DNA of 64,000 nucleotides, from NCBI GenBank assembly GCA_963704535.1, contig OY969916.1, forward strand, positions 3,844,001 to 3,908,000, read 5' to 3'. The DNA is from G963704535 sp963704535 (GTDB lineage: Bacteria > Chloroflexota > Chloroflexia > Chloroflexales > Roseiflexaceae). Positions 16,211 through 25,075 of the stretch are shown one piece after another. Within the stretch, counting starts at the first letter, position 1; every line of letters begins with the position of its first letter. The notes beneath the pieces are model-generated. The model did no database searches. It was not told where the DNA came from and was given only the letters and a program-made list of their open reading frames with translations. Both the position numbers and the translations under genes were made by a program.

Positions 16211-16375
16211 CTAGAATAGCCGGAGCTGCTCGGCTGGCTGCTCCTTTGGCTTTTCCTTTTTGGCCTTGCGCGGCTTCTTCTCGGGCTCCCCTTTGCCTCC
16301 CTGTGAGCTGCCAGTGGGCTGCTGCATGATGTAGTCCAGTATGCGGCTGATTTGTGACCATTGTTCGGTACTCAT
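16211..16375 (-). CDS. Lys/Glu-rich 54-aa protein
   Basis: Small gene with a strong Shine-Dalgarno (AGGAGGAAAGCC then ATG, read on the minus strand). The product starts MSTEQWSQISRILDYIMQQP, an amphipathic helix, and continues with a flexible Gly/Ser stretch and a Lys/Glu/Pro-rich tail (KKPRKAKKEKPKEQPAEQ) that ends in QLRLF. The tail suits contact with nucleic acid, and a terminal QLRLF-like motif resembles clamp-binding peptides (QLxLF type). That reading is inference. It faces the conjugation-like module across the dyad. Confidence 0.65.
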   Translation of the reverse strand: MSTEQWSQISRILDYIMQQPTGSSQGGKGEPEKKPRKAKKEKPKEQPAEQLRLF

Positions 16376-16627
16376 GGCTTTCCTCCTGGTGAGCCATTAC
16401 ACAGCGTAGTACAGTCCCCAGCCGAAAGCGGGCAGGGAGAGCGTTTTTGTTTCCGCCGCGCCGTAAACTTTGCAGGAGGCGAAGTGAGCGTACCGAAGGG
16501 GATAGGGAGCGGAAACCATGTCTTCTGACCAGCTCTTTCGGGGTGGAGCGGGTGAGGAGTGGTGGTTGGAAAGACGGTCAGAAGACGGTTGGAGCGACCT
16601 ATACGCGAACGAGCCGACTGCTAGCAT

Positions 16628-17642
16628 AGACATTATCAAGGTTGGCGGTATACTGTCCGGGATGTTCTTTCACGGAGTGAAATAATGCCAAAGTTCGACA
16701 CCATTTTGCAGAATGAGCGGCGCTTACGCGCCTTTACCGGCCTGGATACAGCCACCTTCACAGCCTTCTTACCCGATTTTACCAAGGCAATGCAACACTA
16801 TCTCAAGGGCACGACCCTTGATGGCTACGTCCGAGAAGGCGACCGCGCGATTACCTACGCCAACAGCCCGCTACCCACAGCCTCTGATCGGCTGCTATTC
16901 ATCCTCACCTATCTCAAGCAGAATGCTATCCAAGAGGTGCATGGGCAGCTCTTCGGCATGAGTCAGTCAAATGTCAGTAAATGGGTGCGGCTATTACTGG
17001 ATATCTTGAACGATGCCTTGGCCGCCCAACGGCTGTTGCCAGCACGCAGCGCAGCAGAACTGGCAGCGCGGTTACGAGACGAAACGCTCGAACTCGATCC
17101 AGAGGCTCCCCTTTTTTCTGTCACGACGCTACAGAGCGACCGATAGCACGACCAAAAGATGCGGAGGAGCAGGAAATCTACTACAGCGGCAAGCAGAAAG
17201 ACCATACCATCAAGAATGTGCTCATTGTGGATGCGGCTGGGCGTATTTGGTTTTTGAGCGCCACATATGCCGGCAAAGTTCACGATAAACGGATTGCGGA
17301 TGAAGCCCAATATCGGCTGCCGGAAGGCAGCGTGTTGGGGCAAGATAGTGGATTTCAGGGTTTCACACTGCCGGATGTGTTCATCCTCCAACCAAAAAAG
17401 AAGCCACGCAACGGCACGCTGACCGAGGACGAGAAAGCAGAGAATCGCTGGATCTCGCACATCAGAGTGCTGGTCGAGCATAGTATCGGTGGTGTGAAAG
17501 TCTATCGGATAGTTCACGATGTAATTCGTCACTGGTGTCCTTCCATCCGCGATCAGGTAATGCAGATTTGCTGTGGCCTCTACAATCTGCGGCTACGTCA
17601 TCAGATGGCGGATACAAGCCTATCTGAATCTTGATAATGTCT
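16628..17642 (+). mobile_element. IS5-family insertion sequence with orfA/orfB (1,015 bp)
   Basis: 13-bp terminal inverted repeats AGACATTATCAAG (16628-16640) and its complement (17630-17642), flanked by CAT on both sides (16625-16627 and 17643-17645), a likely 3-bp target duplication. The transposase is in two frames. It is unrelated in sequence to the IS5-type copy at 0.7-1.6 kb. Confidence 0.82.
16685..17634 (+). CDS. IS5-family transposase made by -1 frameshift (OrfAB)
   Basis: The first frame (16685-17146, 153 aa) holds an N-terminal helix-turn-helix part (GLDTATFTAFLPDF, then QEVHGQLFGMSQSNVSKWV). The second frame carries the DDE_Tnp_4-like catalytic core: YYSGKQKDHTIKNVLIVDAAG, VLGQDSGFQGF (Asp), and HIRVLVEHSIGGVKVYRIV (Glu). 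The two overlap at a run CCCCTTTTTTC near 17108, where a slip back by one base joins them into a product of about 316 aa. Many IS5-family members use such a programmed frameshift at an A or T run, so this is likely regulation, not decay. The overlap is seen; slippage is inferred. Confidence 0.78.
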
Positions 17643-17743
17643 CATGAACAGGCGGCGAAACAAAACCCCCGCCGCGATGAACGCAACGAGGGCGATGCTT
17701 TTTACAGCGTGTTTGCGCTGGAAATCGGCGCCTGAGAGCAAAA

Positions 17744-17779
17744 CAAATGCTGCTACAGCCACAAGACTATAGCAGCATT
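17744..17779 (-). terminator. Terminator of the SPFH gene
   Basis: AATGCTGCTA (17746-17755) pairs with TAGCAGCATT (17770-17779). Read on the minus strand it is followed by TGTTTTG. The same hairpin stands after the duplicated 3' copy at 21.8 kb. Confidence 0.75.
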
Positions 17780-17817
17780 CATTCAGGTGTTGGAAAGGTG
17801 TTGCCGCCCCTACTCTG

Positions 17818-18640
17818 CTAGTTTGCCCCGTTCACCGGTTTGAGCGGTGTGGTCGGCGTTGTGGCCGGAGCGACAGGCGCGTCCTTGGGCGGCTCGGCCA
17901 GTAGGCGCTGCACAATCTGGTCACGCATCGCAGCGACCTCCGGCCGTGAAGCGTTGGCATTGCCACCGCTGTTGACCTGCACGCCCATCTTCTCGGAGAG
18001 CAGCATGGCCAGCAGCCCCTCCATCAAGCTGCTGCCGCTTGAAGCGCCGTTGCCGTTTCCACCACCCGAGATCGAGATGCGCGGCACCACATCCACCTTC
18101 GCCGCCTCGATCGCCTCGGCGAAGCGGTTCATCACCTGCTGGGTGACCTGGAACTGCGGTCCACCATAGGCGCGGACTTTCTCTTCGATCGCGATTGCCT
18201 CGGCAATACCCACACGCGCTGCCTTCTCGGCCTCCGCCTCGGCGAGTGTCCGAATGGTAGCGGCTTGCTGCACTGCACGCTGATAGTCGGCCTTGCCCTG
18301 GTTGCCCTGGACGGTAATGCTGATTTCCGACTCGGTGAGCGCCTGCTGCTGGCGGGCGCGCGACTCGGCCTCGCGTAGCTCGCGCTCCTTGACCGCCGCC
18401 TTCTCCTGACGATTGTAGGTTTCAATCTGCTCTTCAGCGATTTGCCGCGACCGCAACTGCGTCAGGATTTGTTCGATCTTCTGGTCCCCGGCTGATGAGG
18501 CCGGTGTACCAATTAAGACCTCTTCAAGCTCCAGATTGTAGCGGGCAAATTTCTCGCGCATCTGCTCACCCGCCAAACTCTGGATGACACTGCGCTCCTG
18601 AATGAGCTGAATAAGTGTCCTCACCTGCCCGACGTTTTTA
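17818..18640. repeat. Inverted duplication, copy 1 (3' end of the SPFH gene)
   Basis: From the codons for KNVGQ to the stop and on through the terminator (to about 17735), this segment matches 20928-21835 in inverted orientation. The encoded peptides differ by only about a dozen residues (for example PASSAGDQK against PGSSHGDSK). Confidence 0.88.
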
Positions 18641-19863
18641 AAATATGCACTTACCATTGGGTCAAGGGTCTGCTCGACTAGCCGCTTGACATCGCCGAAG
18701 CGCTGAATAACGAGCGGTGCCTGCCGATAGTCGATATGCACGACGACTGAGAGCGGCAGCGATGGCTCGAAGGCGTCCTTGGTGATGAGCGAGATTTCCG
18801 ATAGGTTCTCATCCAATCGGTGCGCGCCGCTTTCACCCTTATTCCACTTGAGGATGATATTGGTCGTCGGCACCGTGAGCACTTTGCCGGCATAGGTGTT
18901 GAAGGCGTATTTGCCTGGCAGCAGGGGGGTACTCCACACACCACGGCTGCCTTGCTGTACCATTTCGCCGTGCTTATACTCCTCGCCAGAGATATCCACA
19001 CCGACATCTCCGGTGTACGAGACAACCACGCCCACGTTGCCGACCTCGACCACCGTTTTCGGTATCATCTCGACGGTGGCAAACAGGCGGTTGATATAGT
19101 AGGTACCCTCGACCAACACCTGAAGTTGCCGGCCACGCTGCCCGCCCGCCGCGAGGAAGCGCTCAGGGTCTTGAAAAGTGTTGTGATAGGTCTCCTGGTC
19201 GGCCGATTCGTTGCCGACTGTCGGTGCGATGATCTCCCCCTGCGGCAGCGAGGGGCCGTCGTGGACGGTGACGATACCGACCAGATCATCGGCGCCCTTG
19301 ATAATCACCGGCTGGAAGCCGCCACGCTCTTTGATGACCTCGGCCATGCGCTTGAATGTAGCTTCCTCCTCGCGGCTCAGCGGTAGATAGAAGACGCTAT
19401 CTTCGGTAATCACCACGAATTCCGCCAGATTTAAGGCATACGTACCTTCACGCAAAATCTGGCGTTGCGGCCCTTGTTGCCCGCCGTTTTGCAGAAACGT
19501 TCGCACGTCCTGAAAGTTGTTCGCCGTAACATTGGATGCCAATGACTGTGCGGGCTGGAGCGGTAGCCCATCACGCGCGAAGATGTAGCCAATCTTGCCC
19601 TGGGGAATGGTCACGAGTGGGACGCTGTGAATGCGATATTGGAAGGGGATGAACACGTGCCAGCCGCCACGAAGGACATCAGGCTGGAAACCGGCCTCAC
19701 CTTTTAGGGCAATAAATCCGGATTTCACCGACCCGTGACCGCTCACGAGCTTCTCCACAATGCCAACCTTGTTGTTGGGGATGTAGCGGAGGAACCCGGA
19801 CATGAAGACGACGAGCAGCACGACACCGATGACGATCGCGGGGATCAACAGTAGCCCTGACAT
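17818..19863 (-). CDS. SPFH/Band 7 (flotillin-like) membrane protein
   Basis: Protein of 681 aa anchored by one N-terminal TM helix (about residues 4-26). An SPFH domain with insertions follows, including two related segments that contain FQDVRTFLQNGGQQGPQRQI and FQDPERFLAAGGQRGRQLQV with TY.(L/I)N after each. Next is a long Glu/Ala/Arg/Gln-rich coiled coil (about 470-590: EEQIETYNRQEKAAVKEREL and similar) and a Gly/Asn-rich linker to a C-terminal tail. Such proteins form membrane scaffolds or stress-response rafts. The start follows AGAAAGGAAG. The last ~275 codons and the terminator are duplicated inverted at 20.9-21.8 kb. Confidence 0.85.
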   Translation of the reverse strand: MSGLLLIPAIVIGVVLLVVFMSGFLRYIPNNKVGIVEKLVSGHGSVKSGFIALKGEAGFQPDVLRGGWHVFIPFQYRIHSVPLVTIPQGKIGYIFARDGLPLQPAQSLASNVTANNFQDVRTFLQNGGQQGPQRQILREGTYALNLAEFVVITEDSVFYLPLSREEEATFKRMAEVIKERGGFQPVIIKGADDLVGIVTVHDGPSLPQGEIIAPTVGNESADQETYHNTFQDPERFLAAGGQRGRQLQVLVEGTYYINRLFATVEMIPKTVVEVGNVGVVVSYTGDVGVDISGEEYKHGEMVQQGSRGVWSTPLLPGKYAFNTYAGKVLTVPTTNIILKWNKGESGAHRLDENLSEISLITKDAFEPSLPLSVVVHIDYRQAPLVIQRFGDVKRLVEQTLDPMVSAYFKNVGQVRTLIQLIQERSVIQSLAGEQMREKFARYNLELEEVLIGTPASSAGDQKIEQILTQLRSRQIAEEQIETYNRQEKAAVKERELREAESRARQQQALTESEISITVQGNQGKADYQRAVQQAATIRTLAEAEAEKAARVGIAEAIAIEEKVRAYGGPQFQVTQQVMNRFAEAIEAAKVDVVPRISISGGGNGNGASSGSSLMEGLLAMLLSEKMGVQVNSGGNANASRPEVAAMRDQIVQRLLAEPPKDAPVAPATTPTTPLKPVNGAN

Positions 19864-20189
19864 GGCCTACTTCCTTTCTGGGAGTGCCGAGTTCGACACT
19901 GGCAAGGCGTCAGTGTTTGGCACATGAGTATATACGGAATGCCGGCAGTGCGGTTGCATCATTCATTGCAGGAGTGTAGCGGTTTGAACAACACCCACAC
20001 TATAAACGTTCGGCAGGCTATAATTTAGATGGGTACGTCAACGTTCTACGCAGCTTTACTTTGCGTCATTCCTACACTAAGCAGCACAAAGGCTTCCAAT
20101 GTAAAATCGATGCTTCGTGATCTGTTTTCTAATGTCCAAAAGTAAAGAAACGCACGAAAGTCACTACCACACGTAGTAGAATAGATCAT
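19864..20189. other. Intergenic region upstream of the SPFH gene
   Basis: No gene is supported; the minus frame at 20046-20282 runs through a terminator hairpin and is rejected. Promoter boxes for the SPFH gene are not clear (a TATACT about 85 nt upstream has no good -35). Confidence 0.4.
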
Positions 20190-20222
20190 AAAAAAGCTAC
20201 GGCTCACGAAGAACCGTAGCTT
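20190..20222 (-). terminator. Terminator after the VOC gene
   Basis: AAGCTACGG (20194-20202) pairs with CCGTAGCTT (20214-20222). On the minus strand the stem is followed by a T run. It closes the glyoxalase-like gene. Confidence 0.82.
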
Positions 20223-20319
20223 ATCATTGGCCCCATCTCGCATGCCGAAGATTGGGACTACGCCGTTACCCCTGTCTCTCACAAGCTGAGTTGTTGAGCG
20301 CAGACAGGGGCGCCGCTGT

Positions 20320-20679
20320 CTAGCCCATCGGGCTCACCAATTGAAAGTAGTTGCCATCCGGATCGGCCAAGGTCGCTATCCATCCGCCGCCCATTTCATA
20401 GGGTGCCTTGATTACCACGCCGCCAAGCGCTTTGATCCGCTCGAACTCCTCCTTGACCTGGCTGGTCTCAAAATTAAGCATCACCCGTCCGGGGTCCTTG
20501 GCGTTCCCTCCCATTTCGGAATGCTCTAAGACCGACAGATACGCACTGCCGACTTGCCAGCCATAGAAGCCATTCTCACTATCAACCATGTCGGCCGGCT
20601 TTCCGATGACCTTCTCATAGAAGTTCGCCAACTCCTTCGGTTGTTTGGTTCCGAGCATGACCGAATTCAAATTCAACAT
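20320..20679 (-). CDS. VOC-superfamily (glyoxalase/bleomycin-resistance-like) protein
   Basis: Single-module VOC protein of 119 aa with the paired beta-alpha-beta-beta-beta fold: an opening strand NSVMLGTKQPKELANFYEKV, and an end WIATLADPDGNYFQLVSP that is typical of the family. The second half has the Asp-Pro-Asp-Gly-Asn turn and a Gln in place of the usual metal Glu (FQLV), so metal use is uncertain. A ribosome binding site (AAAGGAGAGG) precedes the ATG. It is a single-gene unit with its own terminator. It lies inside the segment flanked by the inverted SPFH copies, so it would turn over with any inversion. Confidence 0.85.
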   Translation of the reverse strand: MLNLNSVMLGTKQPKELANFYEKVIGKPADMVDSENGFYGWQVGSAYLSVLEHSEMGGNAKDPGRVMLNFETSQVKEEFERIKALGGVVIKAPYEMGGGWIATLADPDGNYFQLVSPMG

Positions 20680-20927
20680 GCTGAACCTCTCCTTTCTGCA
20701 AGATTATCCATGCCACCACTCGCGATAGAAGAACGTCTGTTCTCCTATGATACCATGTACGTCAAGGTACAATCCAGAAGACGGCTCTACTCTTTCCGAG
20801 ATGGTATTTGGTTGGCGTTAAATCTGTGCTGCTAGGAGCAGCAATGTGTTGTACTGACCCTATGCAGCGCGAAGGAGTATCGTTGCTGTGAAAGAAAACA
20901 CAAGTGTTTGTTGACTGTTTTCTCTAT

Positions 20928-21752
20928 TCCAAGAATGTGGGCCAAACCCGCACGCTCATCCAGCTCATTCAGGAGCGCAGCGTCATCCAGAGCCTGTCGA
21001 GCGAGCAGATGCGCGAAAAGTTTGCCCGCTACAACCTGGAACTGGAGGAGGTCTTGATTGGCACGCCGGGCTCGTCGCACGGCGACAGCAAGATCGAACA
21101 AATCTTGACGCAACTTCGCTCGCGGCAAATCGCCGAAGAGCAGATTGAAACCTACAATCGCCAGGAGAAGGCGGCGGTCAAGGAGCGCGAGCTGCGCGAG
21201 GCCGAGTCGCGCGCCCGCCAGCAGCAGGCGCTCACCGAGTCGGAAATCAGCATTACCGTCCAAGGCAACCAGGGTAAGGCCGATTACCAGCGCGCGCTTC
21301 AGCAGGCAGCCACCATTCGAGCACTCGCCGAGGCGGAAGCCGAGAAGGCAGCGCGTGTGGGTATTGCCGAGGCAATCGCGATCGAAGAGAAAGTCCGCGC
21401 CTATGGTGGACCGCAGTTCCAGGTCACCCAGCAGGTGATGAATCGCTTCGCCGAGGCGATCGAGGCGGCAAAGGTGGACGTGGTGCCGCGCATCTCGATT
21501 TCCGGTGGCGGAAGCGGCAACGGCGCTTCAAGCGGCAGCAGCCTGATGGAGGGGCTGCTGGCCATGCTGCTCTCCGAGAAGATGGGCGTGCAGGTCAACA
21601 GCGGTGGCAATGCCAACGCTTCACGGCCGGAGGTCGCCGCGATGCGTGACCAAATTGTGCAGCGCCTGATGGCCGAGCCGCCGAAAGACGCGCCTGCCAC
21701 TCCGGCTACAACTCCGACCACACCGCTCAAGCCGGTGAACGGGGCAAACTAG
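20928..21752 (+). pseudogene. Silent 3' copy of the SPFH gene
   Basis: Carries the last ~275 codons of the SPFH protein, from KNVGQTRTLIQLIQERSVIQ to the same ending PLKPVNGAN. It lacks the TM and SPFH domains. The ATG at 20904 is not preceded by a ribosome binding site and adds only unrelated residues (MFVDCFLYS). The reading frame is fully open and highly similar to the active gene (about a dozen substitutions), so it is recent or kept similar by gene conversion. It may serve as a storage cassette for the C-terminus. Confidence 0.85.
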
Positions 21753-21792
21753 TACGCTAGCGACATTCAAGGTCCTTTCCAACACCTGAATG

Positions 21793-21832
21793 AATACTGC
21801 TACAGCTTTTGAAGCTGTAGCAGTATTTGTTT
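21793..21832 (+). terminator. Terminator after the silent SPFH copy
   Basis: Perfect 14-bp stem (21793-21806 with 21814-21827) and a TTTGTTT tail. It is related to the hairpin at 17744-17779 and is part of the duplicated unit. Confidence 0.88.
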
Positions 21833-21923
21833 CGGCGCTATACGATCCGTGGCGGCAACTCGATAGCGCGTCATGTGGTATGATATACTTCCTTTAACGA
21901 ACGACGGATCGGGAAGGCCTCCT

Positions 21924-23580
21924 ATGCTCCAGCGTCTGTTCAAATGGGGCAAAACGTCTACCAGGCAGACGGCGCAGCTTGGGCGCGAGTTCAAAGTGGG
22001 CGATGTCGTCGAGCAGCGCTTTGAAGTCGAGCAGGTGCGCCGCGGCTACATGGGCATCGTCTATATTTCCTACGATCGCCAGCGCCGCCAGCGCGTAGTC
22101 CTGAAGACGTTTCAAAATAAATTCCTGTGGGATGATCAGGCGATCGCCCGCTTCAACGCCGAGGCCGAGCTCTGGATTCGGCTTGGCAGCCATGCCAATA
22201 TCGTCCGCGCCTACGACCTGCGCACCTTCCTCGGCAAGCCCCACGTCGTCGCCGAGTATGTCCACGGCGGCCCGGTTCGCGCGCTGGTCGGCCACCTGAA
22301 GCTCCAGGAGGCGATCGATTACGCCATCCAGGTGTGCTGGGGGATGACCCACGCCGTCGAGCACGCCGCGATCATGCACCGCGATCTTAAGCCGGACAAT
22401 ATCATGGTCACGCTGGACGGCCAGGTCAAGGTCACAGATTTTGGGTTGGCCAGGGTCTTGCCGATCTGGCAATGGGCCGAGCACCTCCGCTCCGCCCACA
22501 GCCAGGCCTCCCGCATGCGCGCCCAGACCGCGCCCGATGTTCTTGGCGGCACGCTGCCGTATATGGCGCCCGAGTTGCTCCAGGAGTCGCCCTACATCGG
22601 CACCTGGACGGACATCTACGCATTCGGCGTGATGCTCTACGAGTTTTTCACCGGCAAGCTGCCGTTTGAACTCGATGCGCGATGAGTCGCTCGTTCGGAT
22701 GCACCTCAATGTCGCCCCACCCGACCCGCGCAAGTTCAAGCCGCAGTTGGACGAGGAGATCGGGCGCATCGTGCTGCGCTGCCTGGAGAAGCGGCCGTTC
22801 GAGCGCTTTCAGAACTTCCGTGAGGTCGAGGCCGAGCTACAGGCGCTGCGTGAGCGGCTCTTCCAGCGGCACTATACCGTTGTCTGGCCTGCCGGCGACA
22901 GCGCGGAGCGCGAGCACCTGACCGAACGCGGGCTGGCGCATATGGAGTTGGGCGAGTATAGCGAGGCGTTGAGTTCCTTCCGCCAGGCGCTGATGCTCGA
23001 TAAGAACCGGCCCGACGGCTGGCTCAACCTGGCCCGCGCGCGCCTCAAGCTTTGGCAGTACAACGAGGCGCTCCACGCGGCCGAGGAGGGCCTCCAGCGG
23101 GCGGTCAGCCGCAACGAGTTCGGCCAGCTTTACGGCGTCTGCGGCGAGACCTACGCGGCGATGTTGATGCCTGAACAGGCGATGGAGGCGTACGACAAGG
23201 GACTCTCCTATACTCCCAGCGCGCCCAGTCTGTGGCGCCAGCGTGGGGTGTTGTGGCAGCGGATGGGAATGCTGCGCGAGGCGCGCCAATGCCTTGAGCG
23301 AGCCCTCTCCTTCGACAAGCTCGACTCCCTGTCCTGGCGGCTGCTCGGCGACGTCCTCTACGAGGAGGAGCGAGCCAAGCGGGCCTACAAGGCCTATACC
23401 GAGTCACTCAAGCTCGATCCGCGCTCGGCGGTCGGGTGGGCGCGCTATGGCACTTGCCAGCTCAAGCTTGCCCGATCGAAGTCGGCGCTGCGCTCCTTCG
23501 AGATGGCCCTCAAGCTGGACCCCGATCTGGAAGAGGCCCACGCCGGCCTACGCACGACGCGCCAGATCCTCGGCAAGTGA
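21924..23580 (+). CDS. Ser/Thr protein kinase with C-terminal TPR repeats (one frameshift)
   Basis: Hanks-type kinase fused to tetratricopeptide repeats; composite of two frames, about 551 aa. The kinase shows a Gly loop (RRGYMGIVY), the ATP-binding Lys (RVVLKTF), the catalytic loop MHRDLKPDN, VTDFGLAR, and the activation-end motif GTLPYMAPE. Near 22677 the frame shifts by one base inside the last part of the kinase (FELDA then DESLVRMHLN); dropping one base of GCGCG restores it. TPRs start about residue 325 (EHLTERGLAHMELGEYSEAL and four or five more). No TM segment is seen, so it is probably cytosolic. The start at 21924 follows GGAAGG. The frameshift may be a sequencing error, because both sides are well conserved. 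Confidence 0.8.
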
Positions 23581-23604
23581 TCCCGACCGGCATCCGCATC
23601 GTCA

Positions 23605-23633
23605 TTGCCCGCTCCTCCTCGCTCTGCTATAAT
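23605..23633 (+). promoter_or_regulatory. sigma70-type promoter before fabF
   Basis: TTGCCC (23605-23610), 17-bp spacer, TATAAT (23628-23633); about 140 nt before the fabF start. Confidence 0.65.
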
Positions 23634-23773
23634 ACCGCCCACGATACCGGCACTTGATGAATGACGGAGGGGCATGCGGGCACCGGCCCGCAACACAACC
23701 TCACCGACATTCTTGTAATGAGCCACGAGCGTACCCGCTCTGGTCCTTGGTTCGTCGAAGGAGGCCAGGTTAT

Positions 23774-25015
23774 ATGCAACGGCGTGTCGTCGTGACGGGG
23801 ATGGGCGCGGTGAGCCCGCTTGGGCTGGATGTCCCCACGCTCTGGCAGGGGATATGCACAGCCGCCAGCGGTGTCGGCCCCGTGACCCTGTGCGAGACCG
23901 AGGGGCTGGAGTCGCGGATCGCCGGCGAGGTCAAGGGGTTTGAGCCGCAGAATTACATGGATCGCAAAGAGATCCGCCGGAACGACCGATTCATCCATTT
24001 CGCGATCGCCGCGGCGGCCGAGGCGCTGCGCTCGGCCGAGCTGGCGATCACACCCGAAAACGCCGAGGAAATCGGCGCGATCATCGGCAGCGGCATCGGC
24101 GGGATCGGGACGTTCTCCGAGGGCCACGCGACCCTGCGCGACCGTGGTCCCGGTCGTGTCAGCCCGTTTCTGGTGCCCGCGATGATCACCAATATGGCCG
24201 CCGGGCAGGTGTCGATCCTGTATGGGCTCAAAGGCCCTAACTTCTGCCCGACCTCGGCCTGCGCCACCGGCGCTCACGCGATCGGCGAGGCCGCCGAAAT
24301 AATCCGGCGCGGCTGGGCCAAGGCCATAGTCGCCGGTGGCAGCGAGGCGCCGATTACGCGGCTCGGCATCGCCGCGTTCGTCAGCGCCCGCGCGATCTCG
24401 ACCCGCAACGACGACCCAGCCACGGCCTCGCGCCCGTTCGATGCCACCCGCGACGGCTTCGTGCTCTCCGAGGGCTGCGCCTTGCTGGTTCTGGAGGATC
24501 TTGAGCACGCCCTGGCCCGCGGCGCCCGTATCCTGGGCGAGGTCGTCGGCTACGGCCTCTCGGCCGACGCCTATCACATCACGCAGCCGCCCCCCGGCGG
24601 GGAGGGCGCGCTGCGAGCGATGCGGATGGCCCTAAAGACCGCTGGCCTCTCGCCCGACGACATCGGCTACATCAACGCCCACGGCACCAGCACGTCGGTC
24701 GGCGATATCGCCGAGACCAGGGCGATTAAGAGCTTGCTCGGCGAGCGCGCGGCGAGCGTGCCGGTTAGCTCCAGTAAGTCGCAGTTTGGGCACCTGATCG
24801 GCGCCGCCGGCTCGATCGAAGCGATCGTCACGATCCTGGCGATCCAGAATGATCTGCTGCCGCCGACAATCAATTATGTGACCCCTGATCCGCAATGCGA
24901 CCTGGACTATGTCCCGAACGCCGCGCGTCCCAGCCGGATCGACATTGCCCTGAGCAATTCTTTTGGTTTCGGTGGGCACAATGTCTCGCTGATCTTCCGT
25001 CGCTACTCAGCGTAA
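23774..25015 (+). CDS. fabF: 3-oxoacyl-[acyl-carrier-protein] synthase II
   Basis: KAS II condensing enzyme of fatty-acid elongation: joins malonyl-ACP to an acyl-ACP with loss of CO2, in the cytosol. 413 aa, a normal length. The thiolase-fold motifs are complete: active Cys163 in TSACATGAH, His in NAHGTSTSVGD (about 303) and His in KSQFGHLIGAAGS (about 340), plus the Gly-rich end NSFGFGGHN. The start at 23774 follows GGAGG; a longer frame from 23654 has no support. It is followed by rnc, an order (often acpP-fabF-rnc) seen in many bacteria. acpP is not next to it here. Confidence 0.95.
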   Translation: MQRRVVVTGMGAVSPLGLDVPTLWQGICTAASGVGPVTLCETEGLESRIAGEVKGFEPQNYMDRKEIRRNDRFIHFAIAAAAEALRSAELAITPENAEEIGAIIGSGIGGIGTFSEGHATLRDRGPGRVSPFLVPAMITNMAAGQVSILYGLKGPNFCPTSACATGAHAIGEAAEIIRRGWAKAIVAGGSEAPITRLGIAAFVSARAISTRNDDPATASRPFDATRDGFVLSEGCALLVLEDLEHALARGARILGEVVGYGLSADAYHITQPPPGGEGALRAMRMALKTAGLSPDDIGYINAHGTSTSVGDIAETRAIKSLLGERAASVPVSSSKSQFGHLIGAAGSIEAIVTILAIQNDLLPPTINYVTPDPQCDLDYVPNAARPSRIDIALSNSFGFGGHNVSLIFRRYSA

Positions 25016-25021
25016 CCAGGC

Positions 25022-25070
25022 AGGAAAAAGGGGGTTTGAGGGGGCAGCCCCCTCAGTCTCCCCCACCCAC
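25022..25070. repeat. Palindromic intergenic element, partial copy A
   Basis: Core AAAAAGGGGG-TTTGAGGGGG-CAG-CCCCCTCAG-TCTCCCCCACC without the outer ends. It belongs to the family described at 25813-25931. Confidence 0.75.
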
Positions 25071-25075
25071 ACGAG

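Noticed and set aside
20046..20282. 78-codon minus-strand frame
   Set aside because: Contains a terminator hairpin and has no ribosome binding site.
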